Shown piece after piece: positions 45,760 through 56,053 of a stretch of 64,000 nt of DNA. The position numbers were made by a program, and so were the translations under genes. This DNA is from Xylanimonas allomyrinae (GTDB lineage: Bacteria > Actinomycetota > Actinomycetes > Actinomycetales > Cellulomonadaceae): positions 1,550,001 to 1,614,000 of the forward strand of contig NZ_CP035495.1 of NCBI RefSeq assembly GCF_004135345.1, written 5' to 3'. Within the stretch, counting starts at the first letter, position 1. Each line of letters starts with the position of its first letter. The notes under the pieces are model-generated. The model saw nothing but the letters and a program-made list of their open reading frames with translations. It had not been told where the DNA came from and did not search any database.

Positions 45760-48723
45760 TCAGACGACGACGTTGACCAGCTTGGGCGCGCGCACCACGA
45801 CCTTGCGCACGGGCTTGCCACCGATCGCCTTGACCACGTTCGGCTCGGCCAGCGCCGCGGCCTCCAGGTCGGCCTCGCCGATCGACGGCGGCACCTCGAT
45901 GCGACCGCGCACCTTGCCCTGCACCTGGATCACGCACGTCACGGTGTCCTCGACCAGGTACTGCGGGTCGGCGACGGGGTACGGCTCGTACGTGATCGAC
46001 TCGGCGTGGCCCAGGCGCTCCCACAGCTCCTCCGCCAGGTGCGGGGCGAGCGGCGCGACCATCTGCACCAGCGGCTCGACGGCGGCGCGCGGCACCGCGT
46101 CGAGCCCGGTCAGGTGGTTGTTGAGCGTGATGAGCTTGGCGATCGCCGTGTTGGGGCGCATGCCCTCCATCTCCGCCGTGACGTCGGCGATGGTGCGGTG
46201 CACGGCCCGCAGCGTCTCGACCGAGGGCTCGGCGTCGACGACGGTGACCTCGCCCGTCTCCTCGGACACCACGTTGCGCCACAGCCGCTGCAGGAACCGC
46301 TGCGAGCCGACGACGTCGCGCGTGTTCCAGGGGCGCGACAGGTCCAGCGGGCCCATCGACATCTCATAGACGCGGAAGGTGTCGGCGCCGTACGCCTCGT
46401 ACATCTCGTCGGGCGTGACGACGTTCTTCAGGGACTTGCCCATCTTCCCGTACTCGCGGGTCACCGGCTGGCCCTGCCACGTGTACCCGGTCTGCTCGTC
46501 GCCCTCGACCTCGGCCGCCGGGACCGGGAACCCCTGGGCGTCGCGGTAGGCGTACGCCTGGATGTAGCCCTGGTTGAACAGCGTGCCGAACGGCTCGATC
46601 GCGCTCACGAAGCCCAGGTCGTACAGCACCTTGTGCCAGAACCGCGCGTACAGCAGGTGCAGCACCGCGTGCTCGACGCCGCCCACGTACAGGTCGACGC
46701 CGCCGGCCGGGCCCGACGTCGGGTTGTGGCGCGGCCCCAGCCAGTACTCGTCGAGCGCGCGGTCGACGGCCGCACCGGACTCGGTCGGGTCCAGGTAGCG
46801 CAGGTAGTACCAGCACGACCCGGCCCAGTTGGGCATGGTGTTGGTGTCGCGGCGGTACCGGCGGGGCCCGTCGCCCAGGTCGAGGGTCACCTCGACCCAC
46901 TCGGCGTTGCGGCCCAGCGGGGCCTCGGGCACCGAGTCCCTGTCCTCCGGGTCGAAGGTGCGTGGCGCGTAGTCGGGCACGTCCGGCAGGTCGACGGGCA
47001 GCAGCGACTCGGGCAGCGCGACGGGGCGGTCCTGCTCGTCCCACACGATCGGGAACGGCTCGCCCCAGTAGCGCTGCCGGCTGAACAGCCAGTCGCGCAG
47101 CCGGTACGTCGTCGTGCCCTCGCCGACGCCGTGCTCCTCGAGCCACGTGATCGCGCGGGCCTTGGCCTCGGCGACGCCCAGCCCGTTGAGCACCAGGTCC
47201 GCGGCGGGGATGTCCCCGGCGTCGGGCGCGGGGCTGTTGATCGCGACGCCGTCGCCCGTCCACGCCCCGTCCAGGTCGGCGGGCAGCCCGCCGTCGGGCG
47301 CCACGGTGTAGACGATCGGCAGGTCGAACGTCGTGGCGAACGCGTAGTCGCGCTCGTCGCCGCCCGGGACGGCCATGATCGCGCCCGTGCCGTAGCCCAT
47401 GAGGACGTAGTCGGCGGTGAAGACCGGCACGTACGCGCCCGTGAGCGGGTTGACGGCCAGGTGGCCCGAGAAGACGCCGGTCTTCTTGCCGGCGTCGGCC
47501 TGCCGCTCGACGGCCGACTTCGTCGCGGCCTCGCGGCGGTAGGCGGCCACGGCCGCGACGGGCGACTCGTGCCCGCCGGTCCACGAGGAGCGCGTCCCGT
47601 CGGGCCAGGCCGCGGGCACCTCGTCGAGCAGCGGGTGCTCGGGGGCCACCACCATGAACGTCGCACCGAACAGCGTGTCGGGGCGGGTGGTGAACACCTC
47701 GATCGACTCGCCCGCGCCCGCGGCGTCGAGGTCGACGGTGCCGACGACGTCGAACCGCACGTTCGCGCCCGTGGAGCGGCCGATCCAGTTGCGCTGCATC
47801 GACTTGACCTTCTCGGGCCAGTCGATCAGCGCGAGGTCGTCGTTCAGGCGGTCGGCGTAGGCCGTGATCCGCATCTTCCACTGGCGCAGCGCCTTGGTGA
47901 ACACCGGGAAGTTGCCGCGCTCCGAGCGGCCGTCCGCGGTGACCTCCTCGTTGGCCAGCACCGTGCCCAGTCCGGGCGCCCAGTTCACGGGCGACTCGTC
48001 GACGTAGGCCAGGCGCTGGGCGTCGACGACGTCGCGCTGCTGCGCCGTGGTCAGGTCGGCCCAGGCCGTGCCCGCGGGGTAGCCGGGGACGGGCCGCGTG
48101 CCCGCGGCCAGCTCCTCGCGCAGTTCCGCGATGCGACGGGCGCGGCCCGTGCCGCCGTCGGGGCGCGCGGCGTCGGCGTCGTACCAGGAGTCGAAGATCT
48201 GCAGGAAGATCCACTGCGTCCAGCGCACGTACCCCGGGTCGATCGTGGCGAACGAGCGGCGCGGGTCGTGGGCCAGACCGAGGCGGCGCAGCTGGCGCCG
48301 CATGGTGGCGATGTTCGCCTCGGTGGTCACGCGCGGGTGCTGGCCCGTCTGCACGGCGTACTGCTCGGCGGGCAGGCCGAACGCGTCGTAGCCCAGGGCG
48401 TGCAGCACGTTGTCGCCGCGCATGCGCCGGAAGCGCCCGACGACGTCGGTGGCGATGTACCCCAGCGGGTGGCCGACGTGCAGGCCGGCGCCCGACGGGT
48501 AGGGGAACATGTCCATGATGTAGTACGGGCTGCCCGACGCGGGAGCCCCGCCCGGGCCCGTGAGGTCGCCCCGCGGGTTCGCGGCGTGGAACGTGCCGCG
48601 CTCCTCCCAGCGGTCCTGCCAGCGCTGCTCGATCTCCTGCGCGAGCACCGGCGTGTAGCGGAAGGAAGTCTCGCGGGAGGACTCGGAAACCGGGGTGGCC
48701 TGGGCGGCGTCGGGCGTGCTCAC
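45760..48723 (-). CDS. leuS: Leucyl-tRNA synthetase
   Basis: A 987-residue class I synthetase. The HIGH-type motif is in [18 protein letters not shown] near residue 70; the editing domain follows ([24 protein letters not shown] with the LeuRS-type threonine-rich region, [18 protein letters not shown]); the KMSKS-type loop is GKMGKSLKN. The C-terminal domain ends [14 protein letters not shown]. Length matches actinobacterial LeuRS. GTG 48723 has TAGGAT 8 nt upstream (leaderless). jetABC follows on the same strand 17 nt later. Confidence 0.97.
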   Translation of the reverse strand: MSTPDAAQATPVSESSRETSFRYTPVLAQEIEQRWQDRWEERGTFHAANPRGDLTGPGGAPASGSPYYIMDMFPYPSGAGLHVGHPLGYIATDVVGRFRRMRGDNVLHALGYDAFGLPAEQYAVQTGQHPRVTTEANIATMRRQLRRLGLAHDPRRSFATIDPGYVRWTQWIFLQIFDSWYDADAARPDGGTGRARRIAELREELAAGTRPVPGYPAGTAWADLTTAQQRDVVDAQRLAYVDESPVNWAPGLGTVLANEEVTADGRSERGNFPVFTKALRQWKMRITAYADRLNDDLALIDWPEKVKSMQRNWIGRSTGANVRFDVVGTVDLDAAGAGESIEVFTTRPDTLFGATFMVVAPEHPLLDEVPAAWPDGTRSSWTGGHESPVAAVAAYRREAATKSAVERQADAGKKTGVFSGHLAVNPLTGAYVPVFTADYVLMGYGTGAIMAVPGGDERDYAFATTFDLPIVYTVAPDGGLPADLDGAWTGDGVAINSPAPDAGDIPAADLVLNGLGVAEAKARAITWLEEHGVGEGTTTYRLRDWLFSRQRYWGEPFPIVWDEQDRPVALPESLLPVDLPDVPDYAPRTFDPEDRDSVPEAPLGRNAEWVEVTLDLGDGPRRYRRDTNTMPNWAGSCWYYLRYLDPTESGAAVDRALDEYWLGPRHNPTSGPAGGVDLYVGGVEHAVLHLLYARFWHKVLYDLGFVSAIEPFGTLFNQGYIQAYAYRDAQGFPVPAAEVEGDEQTGYTWQGQPVTREYGKMGKSLKNVVTPDEMYEAYGADTFRVYEMSMGPLDLSRPWNTRDVVGSQRFLQRLWRNVVSEETGEVTVVDAEPSVETLRAVHRTIADVTAEMEGMRPNTAIAKLITLNNHLTGLDAVPRAAVEPLVQMVAPLAPHLAEELWERLGHAESITYEPYPVADPQYLVEDTVTCVIQVQGKVRGRIEVPPSIGEADLEAAALAEPNVVKAIGGKPVRKVVVRAPKLVNVVV

Positions 48724-48731
48724 GACTCGCC

Positions 48732-48737
48732 ATCCTA
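48732..48737 (-). promoter_or_regulatory. -10 box TAGGAT, leaderless leuS
   Basis: On the minus strand TAGGAT ends 8 nt before the GTG at 48723; it would drive leuS and jetABC. Confidence 0.5.
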
Positions 48738-48827
48738 GTGCGGCACCGCGCGCGGCCGCGGTCCGCTGTCCGGCGCACGACGCCGGCCGCGCGGCTCCCG
48801 GCTCCCTCCGGCCGGCGCGGGCGCCGC

Positions 48828-49778
48828 TCAGCGGCGGTCGAGCCAGTGCTCGGGCGCGGGCAGCAGTCCCTCCAGCTCCGCGAAGAGCGCGTCGGGCAGG
48901 TCGGCCGTCGCGGCGGCGACCGTGGGGGCGACGCGCGCGGCCGAGCTCATCCCGACGACGGTCGTCGCGAACCGGGGCTCGCGCGTCGAGAACCGGACGG
49001 CCGCGACGTCGAGCGTCGTGCCGTACCTGCGGCAGGTCGCGCGCATCGCCTCGATGGCCTCGAGCACGGGGGCGGGCGCCGGGCCGTACCCATACTTGCC
49101 CGGCACGCGCACCGGGTCGGTGAGCGCGCCGCCGCCCAGCACGGCCGCGTTGATGAGCGCGGCGCCGTCGGCCTGCGCCCGCGCGAGCAGGTCGCCGGCG
49201 CTGCGGTCGGCGAGGGTCCAGCGGTTGTGCACCAGCAGCAGTTCGAACACCCCCAGGTCCCAGTAGCGCGACGTCACGCGCGTGTCGCCGCCGGCCAGGC
49301 CGACGAACCCGACCTCACCGCGCTCGCGCGCGGCCACGAGCTGTTCGACGGCGCCGCCGGGGGCCGTCATGGCCGCGAAGTCGTGGAACTCCGGGTCGTG
49401 CAGGTGCACCACCGGCAGGGGCCGGATGCCGAGCCGCTCGGCCGACTCGGCGAGGGAGCGCCGCACGCGCTCCCCCGAGTAGTCGGAGCCCAGCGGGTCC
49501 ACCTTGGTGATGACGAGCGTGTGCTCGGGCAGCGTGCCGTAGGCGCGCAGGGCCGCGCCGATGCGCCGTTCGCTCTCGCCCGCGCTGTACCCGTTCGACG
49601 TGTCGATGGTGCGGATGCCGGCGTCGAGCGCGGCGCCCACCAGGTCGATCGCGTCTCGCTCGGGCACGTCGTTGCCGAACAGCGCGGGCATCGACCCGAG
49701 GGGGCCGCCGCCGAGGGTCACGGGCGTCACCTTGAGGCCCGTCGAGCCGAGGTCGTTGAGCTGCCAGGGTGTGGTCAT
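48828..49778 (-). CDS. Aldo/keto reductase family oxidoreductase
   Basis: A 316-residue (beta/alpha)8 NADPH-type oxidoreductase. Motifs: [43 protein letters not shown] (catalytic Asp and Tyr), [24 protein letters not shown] (catalytic Lys) and VHLHDPE (His). It is closest in pattern to the D-threo-aldose/pyridoxal 4-dehydrogenase branch; the actual substrate is not readable. ATG 49778 overlaps the MFS stop (ATGA), so it is translationally coupled to that exporter. Confidence 0.9.
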   Translation of the reverse strand: MTTPWQLNDLGSTGLKVTPVTLGGGPLGSMPALFGNDVPERDAIDLVGAALDAGIRTIDTSNGYSAGESERRIGAALRAYGTLPEHTLVITKVDPLGSDYSGERVRRSLAESAERLGIRPLPVVHLHDPEFHDFAAMTAPGGAVEQLVAARERGEVGFVGLAGGDTRVTSRYWDLGVFELLLVHNRWTLADRSAGDLLARAQADGAALINAAVLGGGALTDPVRVPGKYGYGPAPAPVLEAIEAMRATCRRYGTTLDVAAVRFSTREPRFATTVVGMSSAARVAPTVAAATADLPDALFAELEGLLPAPEHWLDRR

Positions 49779-51052
49779 CGCGAGGACTCCTGTGCGTCGA
49801 GAGCGGGGCCGCCGTCGAGGGCGGTCAGGGCGTCCGCCACCTGGGCGGCGACGTCGTCGTGCCGGTGCGTCGCCGGCTGGCGCCCGAGCGCCAGCACGAG
49901 CGCCAGCCCCAGCGCGGTCAGCACGACGCCGGTCCACGCGGGCGCGAGGTAGCCCCAGCCGGCGGCGATGACGAGGCCGCCGAAGAACGCCCCGGACGCG
50001 TTGCCGACGTTGAGCGCCGAGTGGCACAGGGCGGCGCCGAGCGACTGCGCGCGCGGCGACAGGTCCATGAGCCGGGTCTGCATCGACAGGCCCAGCACCT
50101 GCGAGGTCACACCCAGCAGGAACAGCGCGGCGATCGCGGGCACCACCTGGTGGCCGACCAGCGCGAAGACCGCGAGCGCCGCACCCGTCGCGACGAACCC
50201 GCCCACGACGGTGCGCAGCACGTCGCGGTCGGCGAGCCGCCCGCCCAGCAGCGTGCCCACGGTCATGCCCACGCCGAACACGGCCAGCACCCAGGGCACG
50301 TGCCCGGGTGCGAGCCCGGCCGCTTTGGTCATGGTGGGCGCCACATAGGAGTAGACGGCGAACAGCCCGCCGAACCCGACGGCACCGGCAAGGAACCCGA
50401 TCCACAGCGGCGCGTTGCGCAGCGAGCGCAGCTCCTGGGACACCGAGGAGTCGACCGGCCCGTCGTGCGGCACGAACGCGAGCACGCCCGCGAGCGTCGC
50501 CGCGCCGAGCACCCCGATGAGCAGGAAGGCGACACGCCAGCCGAGCTGCTGGCCCACGAAGGTCGACAGCGGCACGCCCACGACGTTGGCGACGGTCAGC
50601 CCGGTCATCATCATCGAGACGGCGTGCCCGCGGCGCCCCGGCCCGGCGACGGAGGCCCCGACGGCGGCCCCGACGCCGAAGAACGCGCCGTGCGGCAGCC
50701 CCGCGAGGAACCGCCCGGCCACCAGCAGGCCGATGCTGGGCGCGGCCGCGGAGACGAGGTTGGCGAGCGTGTACGCGCCCATGAGCACGAGCAGCAGGCG
50801 CTGGCGGCTCAGGCGCGCGGCCGCGACCGTGAGCAGCGGGGCGCCGACGACGACGCCGAGCGCGTACGCCGTGATCGCGTGGCCGACGACGGGGTCGCTG
50901 ACGCCGAAGTCGTCGCCGATCTGGGGCAGCAGCCCCATGGTCGCGAACTCGGTGGTGCCGATGGTGAAGCCGCCGAGCGAGAGCGCGAACAGCGCCGCGC
51001 CGACACGCCGTACGCGAGGGCCGGAGGGGGCCGTGGGCTGGATCGTGGGCAA
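49775..51052 (-). CDS. MFS transporter, DHA1-type (drug/arabinose efflux-like)
   Basis: A ~425-residue twelve-helix MFS transporter: FALSLGGFTIGTTEFATMGLLPQIGDDFGVSDPVVGHAITAYALGVVVGAP at the N-terminal end is the DHA1 motif (cmlR/araJ type), then GRFLAGLPHGAFFGVGAAVGAS and a conserved C-terminal half. I prefer the TTG at 51052 because GGAG lies 8 nt upstream and the family N-terminus begins soon after; a longer in-frame reading to 51166 adds non-family sequence. Located between MntR-like regulator and aldo/keto reductase on the same strand. Confidence 0.88.
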   Translation of the reverse strand: MPTIQPTAPSGPRVRRVGAALFALSLGGFTIGTTEFATMGLLPQIGDDFGVSDPVVGHAITAYALGVVVGAPLLTVAAARLSRQRLLLVLMGAYTLANLVSAAAPSIGLLVAGRFLAGLPHGAFFGVGAAVGASVAGPGRRGHAVSMMMTGLTVANVVGVPLSTFVGQQLGWRVAFLLIGVLGAATLAGVLAFVPHDGPVDSSVSQELRSLRNAPLWIGFLAGAVGFGGLFAVYSYVAPTMTKAAGLAPGHVPWVLAVFGVGMTVGTLLGGRLADRDVLRTVVGGFVATGAALAVFALVGHQVVPAIAALFLLGVTSQVLGLSMQTRLMDLSPRAQSLGAALCHSALNVGNASGAFFGGLVIAAGWGYLAPAWTGVVLTALGLALVLALGRQPATHRHDDVAAQVADALTALDGGPALDAQESSR

Positions 51053-51093
51053 GCAGGTCTCCGCCCTGGGTTCCGGATCGATTCGCGCGGAGC

Positions 51094-51786
51094 CTACGCC
51101 CTCGTGACCCACACGCGCGACGCCGGCCGCGCGCCGATCTCGGCTCCCCGCTGCGCCCCGTCGCACGACCAGGTGAGCGCGAGCACGTCACGCCGCGGCA
51201 GCCGCGCCGTGACGGTCACGGGGACGTCGAGCGCGAAGCCGAGCCCCGCGAGGAACCGGAGGTCGGCCGGGTCGGCGTCCGAGATGCGCGCGATCACGCC
51301 CGACTCCCCCGCGTCGAGCACCGACAGCGGCACGGCGTCGGGCCGCACGACGCGCCCGTCGGGCGTGGGGATCGGGTCGCCGTGCGGGTCGCGCACCGGG
51401 TGGCCCAGCAGCGCGTCGAGGCGTTCCACGAGCCGGTCGGAGACGGCGTGCTCGAGGCGCTCGGCCTCGTCGTGGACCTCGTCCCAGGCGTAGCCGAGCT
51501 GCTGCACGAGCCACGTCTCGAGGATCCGGTGGCGGCGCACCATCACCAGGGCGTAGCCGCGCCCGCGGTCGGTCAGACCGACGCCGCGGTAGGGCTCGTG
51601 GACCAGCAGGCCCTGCTCGGACATGCGCTGCACGGCCTCGGACACGGTCGAGGGCCCGACGCCGAGCCGTTCGGCGAGGCGGCCCGTCGACGCCTTGGCC
51701 GGCTCGCCGTCCGGGACCCATTCGAGCAGCGACCAGACGGCCTTCAGGTAGTCCTGGGCGACGGGGGTCAGCTCAGCGGGGTCCAC
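51094..51786 (-). CDS. mntR: DtxR/MntR-family metalloregulator
   Basis: A 230-residue metal-dependent repressor. DNA-binding region: ASTGRLAERLGVGPSTVSEAVQRMSEQGLLVHEPYRGVGLTDRGRGYALVMVRRHRILETWLV. Dimerisation/metal region: EVHDEAERLEHAVSDRLVERLD (Glu and His ligands). The first site has Asp12 where the iron-specific DtxR/IdeR has Met10, as in Mn-sensing relatives, but Lys15 at the place of a further MntR ligand. A C-terminal SH3-like FeoA-type domain follows (AVPLSVLDAGESGVIARISD). Mn2+ is the likelier signal. GTG 51786 has TAGGCT 6 nt upstream. Confidence 0.85.
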   Translation of the reverse strand: MDPAELTPVAQDYLKAVWSLLEWVPDGEPAKASTGRLAERLGVGPSTVSEAVQRMSEQGLLVHEPYRGVGLTDRGRGYALVMVRRHRILETWLVQQLGYAWDEVHDEAERLEHAVSDRLVERLDALLGHPVRDPHGDPIPTPDGRVVRPDAVPLSVLDAGESGVIARISDADPADLRFLAGLGFALDVPVTVTARLPRRDVLALTWSCDGAQRGAEIGARPASRVWVTRA

Positions 51787-51792
51787 CCTGGG

Positions 51793-51798
51793 AGCCTA
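51793..51798 (-). promoter_or_regulatory. -10 box TAGGCT, leaderless mntR-like gene
   Basis: On the minus strand TAGGCT ends 6 nt before the GTG at 51786 and overlaps the metallophosphoesterase stop, giving the regulator its own promoter. Confidence 0.55.
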
Positions 51799-53760
51799 CG
51801 GCTGCGGGGCGGACTCGGGGAGGCCGTCGGCCGGGTCGGGCGCCTGGCTCGTGCCGTCACCCTCCTCGGCGCCGCCGGGCTCGGTGCTCTCCGGCCCTGT
51901 GCCCTCCGACCCGGCGCCCTCCGACCCTGCGCCCTCGTCCTGCGGGTCCTGCGACTCCTCCGCGACCGGCCGCGGCCGCAGCGGGACGGTGCGCCACGGG
52001 CTGACGGTTGCCGTGGCGTCGGGGAACACCTCGACCAGCTTCCACTCGGTGAACCGCTTCTCCGCGGTGTCGAAGCGCAGCAGCGTCATCTCCGCGATCC
52101 CGTGCAAGGGACCGACGGTCGGCTGACCGGACTTCGCGCCCGCCGTCGAGGCGTTGACGTAGCGGATGCCCAGGCCCCGTGGCGCGGGGTCGTGCCGCAG
52201 GTGCGTGTGGCCCGACACCTGGAAGGGCACGCATCCGGAGTCGAGGGCGTCCTGCCCCACGGCAGGGGTGTGGATGAGCAGCAGGTCGACGTCGCCCGCG
52301 TCGCACGCCGTCTGCGCGAGCCGCTCACCCATCTCCGCCGCCGTCTCGCCGCGCGACGTCGTCCCGCCGCCCACCCGCGTCTCGTTCGGGTCGTGGTCGC
52401 CCAGGATCCGCACCCCGGCGACGTCGATGACGTCGCCGCTGAGCACCGTGATGCCGTTCGAGCGCTGCTCGGCGGCGATGATCGCCGAGTCGTGGTTGCC
52501 GTCCGAGACCACCATCGGCACGCCCTTGGGGCGGGCGGTGGCGAACGAGTCGACGCACACCCGCTCGACGGCCGTGCCGTTCATGGTGGTGTCGCCCGCG
52601 TCGAGGATGGCGTCGACGCCGGCACGCTCGGCGACGTCGCGGATCAGCGGGGTCATGCTCATGTTGCAGTGCAGGTCGGAGACCACGAGGAACGTCACCT
52701 GCCCGGCGTCGTCGGGGGCGTCGGCCGCGTCGTCGCCCCCGGTGCCGCGCGAGGGGGTGGCGTCGGGGCTGGGCGTGACGTCGGGCGTGACGTCGGGCGT
52801 GACGTCGGGCGTGACGTCGGGCGTGACGTCGGGGCTGCTCGACGGCGTCGGCGCCCCGTCGGCGTCGTCGAGCGGGGCGGTCCCGTCGTCCGGGGCCGCG
52901 CTCTCGCTCCCCTCGGGCCGGGGCGTGGCGTCCTCGGGCGGGAACGCGTCGTGGATGCCCGCCGTGCCCTGCGCGACGGCCAGCGCCGCAAGCCTCCGGT
53001 CGGCCTCGGCCTGCTCGTCCCACGCGACCTGGAGCGCTCCGCGCGCGTCGGCGTAGAACGCCTCGTTCTGGCGGTAGATCCCCACGAGCTGGGCGCCGTA
53101 GGTGTCGATGACGCCCGCGAGCCGGCCCGTCAGCCGCGCGCCCTCGAGCGCCGTCCCGGCGAAGACCGGGGACATCGGTGCCTCGCTGCGCGAACCCCGG
53201 GCGTCGGACGCCACGAGCCCGCCCACGAGCGCGACCACGACGGTGCCCGCGGTGATGGCCCACGTCCGCGGCGCGAGCGCCGCGGACAGCTCGCGGCGGC
53301 GCGCCTTGCCCACGAGGAACCACAGCCCGGCCGCTGCGAGCGCGACGACGACCAGGGCCACGGCCGTGCGCCGCACCGCGTCGAGCACGAGAGCGCGCAC
53401 GACGGTCGACGCGGTGACCTGCGGGCTGCCGAAGAACTGCAGATAGGAGTCCAGGTCCCCGCTGAGCCCTTCGAGCGTGCGGGCCTGGCTGATCTCCGTG
53501 AGATCCGCCGGGATCTCCTTGATGGTCACGTCGATCCCGAGCGGCCCGGCGGGCGAGTCGAGCCGCAGGGTGCCCAGCGGGCCGAGGTCGGCCACGACCT
53601 CGCCGTCGGTCGTCACCTCGTAGCGGGCCTCGTGCGGGCCGAGCGACAGGTCGGCCGACGCCGTCGTGACGCCGAAGACGACGCTCACGAGCACGGCGGC
53701 GAGACCGGCGAGGGTCCAGCGAACCCAACGGGGTGGGGTGCGACGCGCAGCCTTGCTCAC
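51796..53760 (-). CDS. Membrane-anchored metallophosphoesterase
   Basis: A 654-residue protein. The N-terminal helix (WTLAGLAAVLVSVVFGVTTASA) is followed by an extracytoplasmic stretch and two more helices (VALVVVALAAAGLWFLVG and AITAGTVVVALVGGLVA). After a disordered linker containing five PDVT repeats comes a calcineurin-like phosphoesterase: VVSDLHCNM (Asp, His), DAGDTTMNG, VSDGNHDS (Asn, His), IHTPAVG and SGHTHLRHD. Its substrate is unknown; the domain orientation suggests action on the outer face of the membrane. The C-terminal tail is also repetitive (EGAGS type). GTG 53760; upstream of the MntR-like gene by 9 nt. Confidence 0.88.
   Translation of the reverse strand: MSKAARRTPPRWVRWTLAGLAAVLVSVVFGVTTASADLSLGPHEARYEVTTDGEVVADLGPLGTLRLDSPAGPLGIDVTIKEIPADLTEISQARTLEGLSGDLDSYLQFFGSPQVTASTVVRALVLDAVRRTAVALVVVALAAAGLWFLVGKARRRELSAALAPRTWAITAGTVVVALVGGLVASDARGSRSEAPMSPVFAGTALEGARLTGRLAGVIDTYGAQLVGIYRQNEAFYADARGALQVAWDEQAEADRRLAALAVAQGTAGIHDAFPPEDATPRPEGSESAAPDDGTAPLDDADGAPTPSSSPDVTPDVTPDVTPDVTPDVTPSPDATPSRGTGGDDAADAPDDAGQVTFLVVSDLHCNMSMTPLIRDVAERAGVDAILDAGDTTMNGTAVERVCVDSFATARPKGVPMVVSDGNHDSAIIAAEQRSNGITVLSGDVIDVAGVRILGDHDPNETRVGGGTTSRGETAAEMGERLAQTACDAGDVDLLLIHTPAVGQDALDSGCVPFQVSGHTHLRHDPAPRGLGIRYVNASTAGAKSGQPTVGPLHGIAEMTLLRFDTAEKRFTEWKLVEVFPDATATVSPWRTVPLRPRPVAEESQDPQDEGAGSEGAGSEGTGPESTEPGGAEEGDGTSQAPDPADGLPESAPQP
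52770..52831. repeat. 12-bp repeats encoding (PDVT)5
   Basis: About five near-identical 12-bp units (GACGTCGGGCGT type) encode PDVT repeats in the linker between the membrane helices and the phosphoesterase domain. Confidence 0.8.
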
Positions 53761-53849
53761 AGGGTCCACCTTGAACGACGACCCGCACCGACGCCAACAC
53801 GGCCACACCCCGTGGCGCTGAGCCGGTCGAAGCGGGCGAAGATGGGTGG

Positions 53850-54347
53850 ATGCGCGCGTTCCGGCTCGTGTCGCGCTGGCACCTGCCCGCCGACGTCGAC
53901 ACCGTGTGGGGCGAGCTCGCCGACCCCGCGTTCACCTGGCCCCGCTGGTGGCCCGGCCTCACGGCCGACGAGGTGAGCACGCCGGGCGGGCGCGTCGTCG
54001 ACGGCTGGTCGAGTGCGCGGGTGCGCGTGCGCAGCCCGCTCGGCTGGACGCTGCGGTTCCTGCTCGTGCTGGTGTCGTCGGACCCGCCCGATCCCGGCCC
54101 GCCTCCCGCCGCGGGGCGGGCCCTCCTGCGCGCCACCGGCGACCTGTCCGGCACCGCCGACGTCGTCGTCGCCGCGGCACCCGGCGGCACCGAGGTCGCG
54201 CTCACGTGGGCCGTCGACCTCGCCCGCGACGACGTCGTCGGGCGGCTGCTGCGCACGCTGCCGCGCCCGGCCCTGGCCGCCACGCACGCCGCCGTCATGC
54301 GCGCGGGCGAGCGCGGGCTGACCACGCGGCTGACGGCCGGGGCCTGA
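53850..54347 (+). CDS. SRPBCC family protein
   Basis: A 165-residue START/SRPBCC-like protein: MRAFRLVSRWHLPADVDTVWGELADPAFTWPRWWPGL is the usual opening for the hydrophobic-cavity fold, followed by alternating strands (VRVRSPLGWTLRFLLVLV, GTEVALTWAVDLARDD) and a long C-terminal helix. These proteins bind a hydrophobic ligand; the ligand here is unknown. It converges with the Ku gene, 5 nt between stops. Confidence 0.82.
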   Translation: MRAFRLVSRWHLPADVDTVWGELADPAFTWPRWWPGLTADEVSTPGGRVVDGWSSARVRVRSPLGWTLRFLLVLVSSDPPDPGPPPAAGRALLRATGDLSGTADVVVAAAPGGTEVALTWAVDLARDDVVGRLLRTLPRPALAATHAAVMRAGERGLTTRLTAGA

Positions 54348-54352
54348 CCGGC

Positions 54353-55150
54353 TCACCCGCTGCGACGGGACCTGGCCTCCTCGACGCTCCGGCGCAGCGC
54401 CTCCATGAGGTCGATGACCTCGGCGCCCCCGCCCTCGGCGGCCGTGCCGAACGTCTCGGCGCTGCTGACCGACTCTCCGCGCTCGATCTTGGCCTCGATG
54501 AGCCGCCGCAGCTGCGCCTGGTACTCGTCCTCGAACTCCTGCGGCGCGAAGTCGCCCTCGAAGCTCGCCACGAGCTGACGCGACATCGCCAGCTCCTTGT
54601 CGGTGACGGCGACGTCCTCGGCGAGCGACGGGAACGCGGCCTGCCGCACCTCGTCCGACCACAGCAGGGTCTGCAGCACCAGCACGTCGCCGCGCACCCG
54701 CAGGGCCGCGAGCCGGGTCCGCTGGCGCAGCGCGAACTTCACGAGGGCGGTGCGGTCCGTCTCCTCAAGGGTGCGGCGCAGCAGCACGTACGCCTTGGTC
54801 GACGCGGAGTCCGGCTCCAGGTAGTAGGTGCGGTCGAGCAGGATCGGGTCGATCTGCGACGACGGCACGAACTCGACGACGTCGATCTCGCGGTCGCGTT
54901 CCGCGGGCAGGCCGGCCAGGTCGTCCTTCGAGAGCACCACGGTGTGCTCGCCGTCGTCGTAGGCGCGGTCGATGTGCTCGTAGGGCACCACGGCGCCGTC
55001 CAGCTCGCACACGCGCTGGTAGCGGATGCGACCGCCGTCGGCGTCGTGGACCTGGTGCAGCGGCACGTCGTGGTCCTCGGTGGCGCTGTAGACCTTGACC
55101 GGCACGTTGACGAGCCCGAACGTGACCGCGCCCTTCCAGATGGCCCGCAT
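54353..55150 (-). CDS. ku: Ku protein (non-homologous end joining)
   Basis: A 265-residue bacterial Ku, which forms a ring on broken DNA ends and recruits LigD. Family features are MRAIWKGAVTFGLVNVPVKVYSATEDHDV, QVHDADGGRIRYQRVCE, DREIDVVEFVPSSQIDPILLDRTYYLEPD and RTRLAALRVRGDVLVLQTLLWSDEVR. The C-terminal part (LIEAKIERGESVSSAE) is short, without a Lys-rich extension. The ligD gene is on the other strand 900 nt away, separated by a small alarmone synthetase gene. Confidence 0.95.
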   Translation of the reverse strand: MRAIWKGAVTFGLVNVPVKVYSATEDHDVPLHQVHDADGGRIRYQRVCELDGAVVPYEHIDRAYDDGEHTVVLSKDDLAGLPAERDREIDVVEFVPSSQIDPILLDRTYYLEPDSASTKAYVLLRRTLEETDRTALVKFALRQRTRLAALRVRGDVLVLQTLLWSDEVRQAAFPSLAEDVAVTDKELAMSRQLVASFEGDFAPQEFEDEYQAQLRRLIEAKIERGESVSSAETFGTAAEGGGAEVIDLMEALRRSVEEARSRRSG

Positions 55151-55215
55151 CGGTCCATCGTGACGCGGCTCACGTCACGGCGCGCGTCCGGGCCCGCGCG
55201 GGGTGCGCCGCGCCG

Positions 55216-55992
55216 TCACCGGCTCGAGCGCGACGCCTCGTCGGCGACCTCGGCGGCGTGCATGAACGCCTCGAGCACCTCCTCGGGGCGCAGCTGGGTC
55301 TCGCCGCGGCCCAGAGGGTCGTCCTCGTCCGCGGCGATCGCCTTGACCTCGTCGTGGATGCGCTCCATCGAGCTGTCGAGCGACCACGCGACGTCCGCGG
55401 CGAGCTTGAGCGAGTCCGTGAGGTGACGCGGCACCTCCTTGCCGTACTTGTAGTAGATCTTGTGCTCCAGGCTCGCCCAGAAGTCCATGGCGATGGTCCG
55501 CAGCTGGATCTCGACGACGACGTCCTCGACCCGGTCGGACAGGTAGACCGGCACCTTGACGATCAGGTGCAGCGACTTGTACCCGTTGGCCTTCGGGTGG
55601 GCGATGTAGTCGCGCTCCTCGACGACGGTCAGGTCGCGCTGGGCGGCGAGCATGTCCTTCACCCGGTAGATGTCCGAGATGAAGCTGCACGTCACGCGCA
55701 CGCCGGCGACGTCGTACATCTGGGAGCGGATGTCGTCGAGCGTGAGCGGGATCTGCTTGCGCTGCGCCTTGAGGACGATCGACTCGAACGACTTGAGGCG
55801 CGAACCCGTGTGCTCGATCGGGTTGTAGTCGTGGATGTGCCGGAACTCGTCGCGCAGGATGCCGATCTTGGTGTTGATCTCGTCGATGCCGAACTTGTAC
55901 GACAGCATCAGCCGGCGCAGGTCGAGCATCAGGGCGCGCACCTGCGCGGGGTCGAGGGACGCAACGGACGGCAGCACGACAGGGTCGGTCAC
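55216..55992 (-). CDS. Small alarmone synthetase (RelQ/RelP-like GTP pyrophosphokinase)
   Basis: A 258-residue single-domain (p)ppGpp synthetase without the hydrolase and regulatory domains of Rel/SpoT. Synthetase motifs: RLKSFESIVLKAQRK, DIRSQMYDVAGVRVTCSFISDIYRV, HPKANGYKSLHLIVKVP and VEIQLRTIAMDFWASLEHKIYYK. It transfers pyrophosphate from ATP to GDP/GTP in stress. GTG 55992 (VTDPVVLPSV) has TACGGT 6 nt upstream. It lies between ku and ligD. Confidence 0.94.
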   Translation of the reverse strand: MTDPVVLPSVASLDPAQVRALMLDLRRLMLSYKFGIDEINTKIGILRDEFRHIHDYNPIEHTGSRLKSFESIVLKAQRKQIPLTLDDIRSQMYDVAGVRVTCSFISDIYRVKDMLAAQRDLTVVEERDYIAHPKANGYKSLHLIVKVPVYLSDRVEDVVVEIQLRTIAMDFWASLEHKIYYKYGKEVPRHLTDSLKLAADVAWSLDSSMERIHDEVKAIAADEDDPLGRGETQLRPEEVLEAFMHAAEVADEASRSSR

Positions 55993-55998
55993 GACCCC

Positions 55999-56004
55999 AC
56001 CGTA
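55999..56004 (-). promoter_or_regulatory. -10 box TACGGT, leaderless alarmone synthetase gene
   Basis: On the minus strand TACGGT ends 6 nt before the GTG at 55992. Confidence 0.6.
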
Positions 56005-56053
56005 GGCCGCGCGGCTGACCGGACGCGTGCAACTGCCTGTGACGTGCGTTGTG

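Noticed and set aside
45658-48738. A 1026-codon open frame on the plus strand opposite leuS
   Set aside because: Antisense shadow of leuS with His/Gly/Val-rich nonsense composition.
52770-52831. Possible CRISPR or regulatory repeat
   Set aside because: The 12-bp units have no spacers and are in frame as PDVT codons, so it is a coding microsatellite.
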